NCBI GenBank assembly: GCA_900770535.1
Contig: CAAHDV010000015.1
Coordinates: forward strand, 1-6,251
Length of the DNA: 6,251 nt
From: Lachnospiraceae bacterium
GTDB taxonomy: Bacteria; Bacillota; Clostridia; Lachnospirales; Lachnospiraceae
Direction of reading: 5' to 3'
Positions within the stretch are counted from its first letter, which is position 1, and every line of letters starts with the position of its first letter. Both the position numbers and the translations under genes were made by a program. Positions 1-5,488 of this stretch are shown piece by piece. The notes under the pieces are model-generated. The model ran no database searches and was not told where the DNA came from. It was given only the letters and a program-made list of their open reading frames with translations.

Positions 1-63
1 TTCAGTACCCTCACAGTTACAGAAAAAGCACCGTTAGACAGGGTTCGATTCCCAGCTGCAGGC
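1..63 (+). other. tRNA 3'-end-like fragment (T-arm motif), possible tRNA relic
   Basis: Positions 41-53 read GGGTTCGATTCCC, the classic shape of a T-arm: a GGG/CCC stem around a 7-nt TTCGATT loop. Extending to a full 5-bp T-stem (39-43 with 51-55) pairs C-G on the outside but leaves an A-A mismatch in the second pair. If this is a tRNA, its acceptor 3' strand would be about 56-62, no encoded CCA follows, and the 5' half lies outside the window. The bases before the T-arm do not fold obviously into an anticodon arm that I can recognise, although ACCCT (7-11) could pair with AGGGT (40-44). It may be a true tRNA cut by the edge, a degraded tRNA left by an integration event, or chance. Confidence 0.22.
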
Positions 64-103
64 AAAAAGAATTTTTCGATTTTACAAGGGAGATTGACAT
101 CGC

Positions 104-988
104 ATGACATCGAATTTTGAATACTACAAAATTTTTTACTACGTGGCAAAATACGGCAACCTGACCCGGGCTGCCGCTGCCTTAAACACCAGCCAGCCCG
201 CCGTGACCCGCGTCATTCACAAACTGGAATCGGATCTGGGCTGCCGTCTTTTTGTCCGCAGCAAATCCGGCATGGAGCTGACCGCGGAGGGAAGCCGGTT
301 CTTTGAGTATGTCTCTGCAGGCTGCCTGCAGTTTTTCCGGGCGGAAAGCCACTTAAGCGACCTGCTGCAGTTGGAAAACGGCAGCATCTCCATCAGTGCC
401 ACCGAGACCGCCCTGCATTCCTGGCTCTTTGCGGCCATGGAAGCCTTTCATCAGGAATACCCGGGTGTTCATTTCCAGATTTTAAACCACAGCACCCAGG
501 ATTCCATCCAGGCAGTGCGGGATGGCAAGGTAGATTTTGCCGTGGTTTCTTCCCTTCCGCTCCATATCTCTGAACCGCTGCGCATGAAAAAGCTTCACAC
601 CTACCGGGACATCCTCATCAGCGGCAGGCGGTTCTACGAACTGAAGGACCGTCCCGTTTCGCTCCGGGAACTGGCCTCCTATCCCTGGATCAGCCTGACC
701 TCGGAATCCATCAGCCGCACCTTCCTAAATACCTACTTTGCGCAGTATGGTCTTTCCTTTTCACCGGACATGGAACTGGCCACCACCGACCTCATTCTGC
801 CCGCCGTGCGCCACAATCTCGGCATCGGATTCATCCCCGAGGCCTTCGCCCACAGCGAACTTGCCGCCGGAAATATTTTCCAGGTCCAGATAGAAGAACA
901 GTTCCCGGAGCGCAACATCCTTCTGATTTCCGATTCGGAATATCCGCAGAGCGTAGCCTCAAAAGCATTCCAGAAATTCGCCCAATAG
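104..988 (+). CDS. LysR-type transcriptional regulator
   Basis: A complete 294-aa protein of the usual LysR-family length. Residues 1-60 form the N-terminal winged helix-turn-helix: the segment around residues 17-45 (YGNLTRAAAALNTSQPAVTR, then KLESDLG) is the family signature, followed by LF-RS and LTAEG at 49-63. From about residue 90 onward lies the periplasmic-binding-protein-like effector domain, with typical QDSIQAVRDGKVDFAVVS and HNLGIGFIPE segments. The ATG at 104 is supported by AAGGGAG at 86-92, 11 nt upstream. LysR proteins are cytoplasmic and usually act as tetramers that bind T-N11-A sites and regulate a divergent gene and themselves. The upstream neighbour is outside the window, so the target and effector cannot be named. 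The gene runs toward the glycan operon and is unlikely to share its transcript. The family call is firm; the role is unknown. Confidence 0.96.
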   Translation: MTSNFEYYKIFYYVAKYGNLTRAAAALNTSQPAVTRVIHKLESDLGCRLFVRSKSGMELTAEGSRFFEYVSAGCLQFFRAESHLSDLLQLENGSISISATETALHSWLFAAMEAFHQEYPGVHFQILNHSTQDSIQAVRDGKVDFAVVSSLPLHISEPLRMKKLHTYRDILISGRRFYELKDRPVSLRELASYPWISLTSESISRTFLNTYFAQYGLSFSPDMELATTDLILPAVRHNLGIGFIPEAFAHSELAAGNIFQVQIEEQFPERNILLISDSEYPQSVASKAFQKFAQ

Positions 989-1018
989 CATGATGGGACA
1001 TGCCCCTATATTTTTATT
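988..1018 (+). terminator. Possible weak terminator for the LysR gene
   Basis: Directly at the lysR stop codon, GCATG (988-992) can pair with CATGC (999-1003) around a 6-nt loop; GGG/CCC pairing at 995-997 and 1004-1006 is an alternative. A T-rich run follows at 1007-1018 (TATATTTTTATT). The stem is short and the T-tract lies inside the 3' end of the convergent glycosyltransferase gene, so this is only a candidate. No equivalent U-tract is seen on the minus strand. Confidence 0.25.
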
Positions 1019-1956
1019 CCTGCAAGCTTTGCCACCTGCATCTCCATCCGGATTCCGGCAAACCACAGTTTCGCGATCTGCTCCTGAAGCGGGTTGATAT
1101 GCAGATAGTGTTTCATATAGTAAAGGGTGCTCTCCTCCCGAAGCCGCTGGCGTTTCATGGCGTCGGAGAAGGATTTGCTGATGGATGTGGAGTGTTCATG
1201 ATCATAATGCTGGTTTAATAAAAGCACGCTGCGGTAACCCGCAGTCTGCATCCGGCGGCCAAGGATCTGCTCTTCTTCATAGAGAAAGACTCCCTCATCA
1301 TAGCCTCCGGCCTCCAGAAATTTTTCCGTGTCCACCATCAGCATAGAGCCGTGCACAGCCCCCACATATACAGCATTGCGCCCGGCAAAATACGAATCCG
1401 GGTAGTCAAAGCTTCTTCCAAACAGACGCCGGCTCACCGGACCCATGCTTAAAAGTTCCCGGGTGAAGCTGCGCAGCGGCCAGCCGTTTTTCAGGTCCGG
1501 AAAACGCGCATCGTGGATCCGGGTAGTTACGATTCCCACCTCCGGATGACGGGCAAAGACTGCCAGCATGGCTTTTAGTGACTGCTCTAAAAATACCACA
1601 TCCGGATTCGCGATCAGAACATAACTGGCTCCGCCCTCCCCTGCGGCATAACGGACGCCAAGGTTGTTGCCGGAGCCATAGCCGCCGTTGTGGCCGGCGG
1701 AAAGCACCTGAAGCTTACCAGGCTGATCTGCGGCCGCCGATACCTGCGCATTCTGTCGGTCCTGCTGCATTCCTGCTGTATCTGTTCTCAGCTCTGATTC
1801 CAGTTTTTTTAATCGCTCCAGAGAGTTATCCGTGGAGGCATTATCCACCACAATGATCTGATGCAGCACCTTGTAATCCACGATCTGCTTTACCAGTTTT
1901 TCCGTGGTCTCTGCATCATTGTAATTCAAGATCACACAGCTCAGACGTACACTCAT
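1006..1956 (-). CDS. Family 2 glycosyltransferase (rhamnosyl/galactofuranosyltransferase-like)
   Basis: A complete 316-aa GT2 enzyme with a GT-A nucleotide-sugar fold. Residues 5-14 (LSCVILNYND) are the first beta strand; IIVVDNASTDNS at 34-45 binds the nucleotide; HNGGYGSGNN at 89-98 and ANPDVVF at 116-122 match the GT2 branch in which NPD replaces DXD as the metal-binding motif. HGSMLMV at 202-208 and YEEE at 226-229 lie where the acceptor site and catalytic base are expected, followed by the usual AGYRSVLL and HEHSTS segments. No transmembrane helix is evident, so it is probably a membrane-associated cytoplasmic enzyme that adds one sugar to a lipid-linked glycan. Start ATG overlaps the upstream stop (ATGA), and AGGAG at 1969-1965 lies 8 nt upstream, implying translational coupling. 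A polar stretch at about 55-82 looks like an insertion. The donor is unknown; rhamnose or galactofuranose are reasonable guesses. It is the last gene of the operon. Confidence 0.92.
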   Translation of the reverse strand: MSVRLSCVILNYNDAETTEKLVKQIVDYKVLHQIIVVDNASTDNSLERLKKLESELRTDTAGMQQDRQNAQVSAAADQPGKLQVLSAGHNGGYGSGNNLGVRYAAGEGGASYVLIANPDVVFLEQSLKAMLAVFARHPEVGIVTTRIHDARFPDLKNGWPLRSFTRELLSMGPVSRRLFGRSFDYPDSYFAGRNAVYVGAVHGSMLMVDTEKFLEAGGYDEGVFLYEEEQILGRRMQTAGYRSVLLLNQHYDHEHSTSISKSFSDAMKRQRLREESTLYYMKHYLHINPLQEQIAKLWFAGIRMEMQVAKLAGIKI

Positions 1957-3011
1957 GCCTCCTGCTCCTGCTCTGCTGCTTTCTCTGCTCCGCGCTCTGT
2001 AGCCGATGCTTTCCCTTCACAGGTTTCACCCTCTGCAGCCTGCTCACCTTTCGGCTGCCGCAGCTTCTCCGCCCGTGGCAGCGTTACGCACATCGCCAGT
2101 GTCTGCAGTGCGGAATTTTTATAAAAGTGATTGTAACGGATGTTCTTTAACCGTCCTGCTGCCGACTGATACGGCAAAGCCAGAAACGCGCGCAGGGTCA
2201 TGCGCTGTGCCTTGTCCATGTCTTTCCAGAACCGGCGTCCGAAGGCAATGCCCTGGTTTAACATCCGGCGGTAATTCTGCTCCACCTCTTTGCCGCGGCC
2301 AAGACGGGCCTTCATTTCTCCAAAGCTGCCTGCGTCCTTCGCGCCCAGCACATTATCCTCGTGCTGACGGTATTTAGAAAACGTTCTCGGCATAAACTCA
2401 ATCACGCCAAAGCAAGATGCGGTAAGAGCCATCCACCAGTCGTGCATACAGCAGATTTCCGGCTTCTTCGCACAGCGCGCGAGCAGTGCCCGGTTGATCA
2501 TGGAGGCTCCGCCGGTCACCTGGTTCTCCACCAGAAGTTCCGCAAAACTGTTGCGGTCCGGATCCTGACGGGTATAAGCCGCAAAGCTCGGGCTGATCTC
2601 GTAAAGCTCTTCATCCACCACTTCCATATCCGAATATAGCAGGATCGGGCACTGCTTTCCCAGCCCCTTCTCCAGCACCTTCATCCGGTGCAGCATGACA
2701 CTGACTTTGTTATTCTCCCAGACATCATCCTGATCACTGAAGAAAATGTACTCGTTTTTCTCATCCTTCAGAGCTTCCTGCATCAGCCAGAAAAAGTTCC
2801 CGGCCGCGCCGCCCGTATGCTCTGTTCTGTGATGCAGAAATACCTGCTCCGGATACCACCCGGCATAGTTCTCCAGCATTTCCCGGGTTCCGTCATCGGA
2901 GCCATCGTCCGAGATCAGGATCTTCACCGGTACAGTCTGGGCTAGGATCGTGTCCAGCTGCTGCTCCAGATACTGCTTTCCCTGATACGTTGCCATTAAA
3001 ACGGTTACCAT
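1953..3011 (-). CDS. Family 2 glycosyltransferase, rhamnosyltransferase-like
   Basis: A GT2 enzyme of 352 aa from the chosen start. Strand one is VTVLMATYQG at 2-11; ILISDDGSDDGT at 31-42 is the nucleotide-binding loop; FFSDQDDVW at 90-98 carries the DXD-type metal motif; TGGASM at 167-171 and MHDWW at 189-193 follow; YRQHEDNVLG at 214-223 is typical of the alpha-1,3-rhamnosyltransferase group (RgpB-like). The product is inferred to transfer a deoxysugar, probably rhamnose, from a dTDP donor in the cytoplasm, but donor specificity cannot be read from sequence. The start at 3011 is preferred because GGAGG (3024-3020) lies 8 nt upstream and the GT2 fold begins at once. The frame stays open to an ATG at 3068, adding 19 residues that match no part of the fold. 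Residues 319-352 form a charged Ala/Glu/Lys tail beyond the fold. A 102-bp gap (3012-3113) separates it from the GT8 gene. Confidence 0.92.
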   Translation of the reverse strand: MVTVLMATYQGKQYLEQQLDTILAQTVPVKILISDDGSDDGTREMLENYAGWYPEQVFLHHRTEHTGGAAGNFFWLMQEALKDEKNEYIFFSDQDDVWENNKVSVMLHRMKVLEKGLGKQCPILLYSDMEVVDEELYEISPSFAAYTRQDPDRNSFAELLVENQVTGGASMINRALLARCAKKPEICCMHDWWMALTASCFGVIEFMPRTFSKYRQHEDNVLGAKDAGSFGEMKARLGRGKEVEQNYRRMLNQGIAFGRRFWKDMDKAQRMTLRAFLALPYQSAAGRLKNIRYNHFYKNSALQTLAMCVTLPRAEKLRQPKGEQAAEGETCEGKASATERGAEKAAEQEQEA

Positions 3012-3019
3012 TGTATTTT

Positions 3020-3024
3020 CCTCC
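3020..3024 (-). promoter_or_regulatory. Ribosome binding site deciding the rhamnosyltransferase-like GT2 start
   Basis: The minus strand reads GGAGG followed by 8 nt and then ATG at 3011. This is close to the ideal spacing. The in-frame ATG at 3026 sits on the GGAGG itself and so lacks its own site. The ATG at 3068 has a weaker GGAAGG about 9 nt upstream, so it stays possible as a secondary start. Confidence 0.8.
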
Positions 3025-3113
3025 ATGTTTGTCCCAAACCAGCATTTCCTTTGTTTCTGCGTTGCCATATGCTTACGCCTTCCGCTCCTGCAAGCCCCGT
3101 CCGCAACGGCCGC

Positions 3114-4106
3114 CTACGCTTTCTTACGGCTCTCCACCAGCTTCATGCCAAGCTTCCGGCTCACGATCCGGCGCACCGGCGGACAAACTGCCGTGGCATA
3201 ATCCAGCATATGATACGCCAGCATATAAGCCCGTTTTCCCTCCTGCTTCGGCGCCCCCGCCCAGGGGGTCTTTGCCAGATACAATTCATAGGCTCTGCGA
3301 TAATGATTCAGATTGCCCGCGATCCAGGGCCGCTCATCTCCCATGTAATGGATAATGGAAGGATGCTGCTTTGCAATCTGCAGTTCTCTCGGCGTTACGG
3401 CTTTGTAGGTCTTTCCCAAATGCGTCAGCTCCCGGTAAGAAAAATACCGGTAATTGGTAAAGAAGTTGTAGCGGGGCATCAGGGTATGGATCTGTCCTTT
3501 CAGCGTACCGTTGATCACATCCTGATCGCTGGCAAAGAGTTTTCCGCCTTTGCTCTTCCAGAAATCCAGAAGCTTCTTCTGGACTTCCTGCTCCCGCCAC
3601 TGTTTTAAGTCTGTTAAAAGAACCCCGGAATTGTAATAGGGATCATCCTCACCCAGACCAATGGATTCCTTCACTGCCTGGTAAATGGTAGGCTCCATCA
3701 CCGCTCCCACAATCTTTCCTTCCAGATTTTCCTTCCACAGATGCTTTAATGACTGCAGCACCACCGTGTCACAGTCCAGATACAAGACCCGCTCCACGGA
3801 CTCCGGCAGCATATCTCCCATAAACAGGCGCAGCATAACGCTGATATCAAAACCACCGGTATCCACCTCATATCCAATGCGCTCCCGCAGATCATCCAGA
3901 TTTAAAAAGACCAGCTTTCTCCCAAAATGCTCCGCAATTTCCCGGAGTTTTCCCTGATTTTCTTCCGAAAGTCCCAGAGTCAGCACATAAACGGTAATCT
4001 CCGCAAAGTCCCGGTTCCGATCCAGCAGGGAGTACAGCGATGTGCCCAGATGTCTCGCATAGCCATCGTTGGAGGCGTAAACCACATTCATACATTCCCG
4101 GTCCAT
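3114..4106 (-). CDS. Family 8 glycosyltransferase (GspA/LPS glucosyl- or galactosyltransferase-like)
   Basis: A 330-aa GT8 enzyme from the chosen start. MNVVYASNDGYARHLGTSLYSLL begins at residue 6, the usual GT8 opening that contacts the UDP moiety. FDISVMLRLFMGDMLP at 86-101, then VLYLDCDTVVL at 107-117 with the DXD metal motif (D111-C-D113), YYNSGVLL at 157-164, DQDVIN at 194-199, and IIHYMGDERPW at 251-261 (the conserved metal-binding His followed by G-x-x-x-PW) all appear in family order. GT8 enzymes retain configuration and mostly use UDP-glucose or UDP-galactose; this one probably adds such a hexose to the growing surface glycan. The frame extends to 4199 inside glf, but the ATG at 4106 has GGGAG (4117-4113) 6 nt upstream and leaves just one base after the glf stop codon. 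Coupled translation with glf is likely. The exact linkage is unknown. Confidence 0.93.
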   Translation of the reverse strand: MDRECMNVVYASNDGYARHLGTSLYSLLDRNRDFAEITVYVLTLGLSEENQGKLREIAEHFGRKLVFLNLDDLRERIGYEVDTGGFDISVMLRLFMGDMLPESVERVLYLDCDTVVLQSLKHLWKENLEGKIVGAVMEPTIYQAVKESIGLGEDDPYYNSGVLLTDLKQWREQEVQKKLLDFWKSKGGKLFASDQDVINGTLKGQIHTLMPRYNFFTNYRYFSYRELTHLGKTYKAVTPRELQIAKQHPSIIHYMGDERPWIAGNLNHYRRAYELYLAKTPWAGAPKQEGKRAYMLAYHMLDYATAVCPPVRRIVSRKLGMKLVESRKKA

Positions 4107-4107
4107 A

Positions 4108-5211
4108 CTACTCTCCCATGCACTCCGCCGTGCGCTTGAGCGCAGACGCAATAACCTTGTCCATGTCATAATATTTATACTCTGCCAGACGTCCGCCAAA
4201 GATCACATGATCCTCTTTCTCCGCCAGTGCCGCATACTGCTGGTACAGTGCCTGGTTCTTCTCATCATTTACCGGATAGTAAGCTTCCATGCCTTCTTTC
4301 CAGTCTGCCGGATACTCTCTGGTGATGACGGTCTTCGGCTGGGTGCCGAACTCAAAGTGCTTGTGCTCGATCACGCGGGTATACGGAGTCTCACGGTCCG
4401 TGTAGTTGACCACGGCAACCCCCTGATGATTCTCCTCATTTAACACCTCAGATTCAAAGCGCAGGCTGCGGTACTCCAGCTTGCCAAACTGATACTGATA
4501 GTAGGCGTCGATGGTTCCGGTGTATACAACCGTCTCGCCCAGCGCGTCATAATGCTCCCTGTGTTCCAGATAATCCACACCGGTCTCAATGTCGCAGCCC
4601 TCAAACAGCTTGTTGATGATCACGTTGTAGCCGCCAATCGGAATACCCTGGTATAAATCATTGAAATAGTTGTTGTCATAAGTAAAGCGCACTGGAAGCC
4701 TGCGGATGATGAAGGCCGGAAGGTCTTTGCAGTCACGGCCCCACTGCTTCTCGGTATAGCCCTTTACCAGCTTCTGGTAAATATCCGTTCCCACCAGGCT
4801 GATGGCCTGCTCTTCGAGGTTTTTCGGCTCGCCGGCCACTGCTTTCTTCTGCTCTTCAATGATAGCCTTGGCCTCTGCCGGAGTGCTGATGCCCCACATC
4901 TTGCTGAATGTGTTCATGTTAAACGGCATGTTGTACATCTCACCCTTGTAGTTGGCCACCGGGCTGTTGGTGTAGCGGTTAAACTCGGCCAGATGATTCA
5001 CATAGTCCCACACCTGACGGTCACTGGTATGAAAAATGTGCGCGCCATAACGATGCACATGAATGCCTTCTGCATCCTCACAATACACATTTCCGCCAAT
5101 ATGATCGCGTTTTTCCACAACCAGGCAGGTTTTTCCACGCTTCTTTGCCTCGTAGGCCCAGACGCCTGCATAAAGTCCGCTTCCAACCAGTACATAATCA
5201 TATTTCTTCAT
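4108..5211 (-). CDS. glf: UDP-galactopyranose mutase
   Basis: Converts UDP-galactopyranose into UDP-galactofuranose, the donor for galactofuranose in bacterial surface polysaccharides; it is a cytoplasmic flavoenzyme that needs reduced FAD. From the chosen start the protein is 367 aa, the standard length for bacterial Glf. Residues 6-17 (YVLVGSGLYAGV) form the Rossmann FAD loop, VVEKRDHIGGN at 31-41 the second FAD strand, and HRYGAHIFHT at 53-62 the family signature near the flavin. YTEKQWGRD at 152-160, FIIRRLPVRFTYDNNYF at 167-183 and PIGGY at 191-195 build the substrate pocket, including the conserved arginine near 170. GRLAEYKYYDMD at 340-351 is the C-terminal FAD/substrate motif. The start at 5211 is chosen over a TTG at 5268 because AAGGTGG (5226-5220) sits 8 nt upstream and the length then fits. 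It is the first gene of the operon. Confidence 0.98.
   Translation of the reverse strand: MKKYDYVLVGSGLYAGVWAYEAKKRGKTCLVVEKRDHIGGNVYCEDAEGIHVHRYGAHIFHTSDRQVWDYVNHLAEFNRYTNSPVANYKGEMYNMPFNMNTFSKMWGISTPAEAKAIIEEQKKAVAGEPKNLEEQAISLVGTDIYQKLVKGYTEKQWGRDCKDLPAFIIRRLPVRFTYDNNYFNDLYQGIPIGGYNVIINKLFEGCDIETGVDYLEHREHYDALGETVVYTGTIDAYYQYQFGKLEYRSLRFESEVLNEENHQGVAVVNYTDRETPYTRVIEHKHFEFGTQPKTVITREYPADWKEGMEAYYPVNDEKNQALYQQYAALAEKEDHVIFGGRLAEYKYYDMDKVIASALKRTAECMGE
4113..4117 (-). promoter_or_regulatory. Ribosome binding site of the GT8 gene, inside glf
   Basis: GGGAG lies in the last codons of glf (encoding Met-Gly-Glu before the stop) with a 6-nt spacer to the ATG at 4106. It supports this start over the upstream alternative at 4199, which would overlap glf by about 90 bp, and over the next Met at 4091. 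Confidence 0.75.
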
Positions 5212-5219
5212 AAAATCGT

Positions 5220-5226
5220 CCACCTT
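5220..5226 (-). promoter_or_regulatory. Ribosome binding site deciding the glf start
   Basis: AAGGTGG followed by an 8-nt spacer and ATG at 5211. The alternative TTG at 5268 has only a poorly placed GGGAT in front of it and would add 19 residues that no Glf needs. Confidence 0.8.
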
Positions 5227-5279
5227 GTCTTTGTTCTGATCTGACCATTTTCTGATTCCTCCGGACAAATCCCGGCCAG

Positions 5280-5333
5280 GGTCAAAAACGGCCTTTTTCT
5301 CTGTTTACTACTATACTATAGCTTGGTCAAAAA
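5280..5333. repeat. Pair of 9-bp direct repeats GGTCAAAAA flanking the glf promoter -10
   Basis: GGTCAAAAA occurs at 5280-5288 and again at 5325-5333 on the plus strand (45 bp apart; TTTTTGACC on the coding strand of the operon). The right copy lies in the spacer next to the predicted -35 of the glf promoter; the left copy falls about 16-24 bp downstream of its likely transcription start. Two such sites around a promoter could bind a regulator, but A-runs recur by chance in AT-rich intergenic DNA. Confidence 0.4.
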
Positions 5334-5338
5334 GTAAA
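5310..5338 (-). promoter_or_regulatory. Predicted sigma-A promoter of the glf-GT operon
   Basis: On the minus strand, TTTACT (5338-5333) is a 4-of-6 match to the -35 box and TATAGT (5315-5310) a 5-of-6 match to the -10 box, with a 17-bp spacer. A start near 5303 would give a leader of about 90 nt before glf. A second overlapping TATAGT lies at 5320-5315, and a better -35-like TTGACC at 5330-5325 is too near either -10 to pair with it well. The two TATAGT copies create an 11-bp palindrome CTATACTATAG at 5311-5321. Confidence 0.55.
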
Positions 5339-5348
5339 TTTGTTGTCG

Positions 5349-5377
5349 TGGACACCGCCGCCTTTTACTGTTATAAT
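5349..5377 (+). promoter_or_regulatory. Strong predicted sigma-A promoter of the methyltransferase gene
   Basis: TGGACA at 5349-5354 (5 of 6 to the -35 consensus), a 17-bp spacer, and a perfect TATAAT at 5372-5377. TG at 5369-5370 one base before the -10 makes it an extended -10 promoter. Transcription would begin near 5384. It stands back to back with the glf promoter; only 10 bp separate the two -35 boxes. Confidence 0.78.
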
Positions 5378-5383
5378 TGTAAG

Positions 5384-5488
5384 GAACTCCCGCGCAAAAC
5401 CGGGGAGCGCAAAACGGACAGAACCTGGTCCGAAGCAAACGGAAATACGAAGAAATACAATATCCGAACAGGAAAGGTGGAAAAATAT
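5384..5488 (+). other. About 105-nt leader of the methyltransferase mRNA with small hairpins
   Basis: From the predicted start near 5384 to the ATG at 5489. CTCCC (5387-5391) can pair with GGGAG (5403-5407), and CGGAC (5415-5419) with GTCCG (5428-5432). A 9-nt direct repeat GCGCAAAAC occurs at 5392-5400 and 5407-5415. The rest is A-rich and probably unpaired, ending in the ribosome binding site AAAGGTGG. I recognise no known riboswitch, and no run of Ts follows either hairpin, so an attenuator is not indicated. Confidence 0.35.

Noticed and set aside
3012..3068. N-terminal extension of the rhamnosyltransferase-like GT2 starting at ATG 3068
   Set aside because: A weak GGAAGG lies about 9 nt upstream, but the 19 added residues are not part of the GT2 fold and the GGAGG before 3011 is better. 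It is kept only as an alternative start.
3070..3113. GC-rich small hairpin (CCGT/ACGG) between the GT8 and GT2 genes as an internal terminator
   Set aside because: The stem is only 4 bp and no T-tract follows on the minus strand, so transcription probably continues through the gap.
3051..3608. 185-aa open frame on the plus strand opposite the GT8 gene
   Set aside because: It is antisense to a strongly supported glycosyltransferase, its composition is what reverse translation of that gene would give, and it has no domain signature.
4107..4199. Longer GT8 frame starting at 4199
   Set aside because: It would overlap the 3' end of glf by about 90 bp, the extra residues are Arg-rich and unlike GT8 N-termini, and the ATG at 4106 has a good ribosome binding site.
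5212..5268. TTG start for glf at 5268
   Set aside because: There is no good ribosome binding site, and the added 19 residues exceed the standard Glf length of 367 aa.
5284..5298. AAAAACGGCCTTTTT as a bidirectional terminator
   Set aside because: The A/T arms would pair weakly around a 5-nt loop and no GC-rich stem precedes the T-run. It lies in the glf leader just downstream of the predicted start, where a terminator would have to be regulatory, and nothing else supports that.
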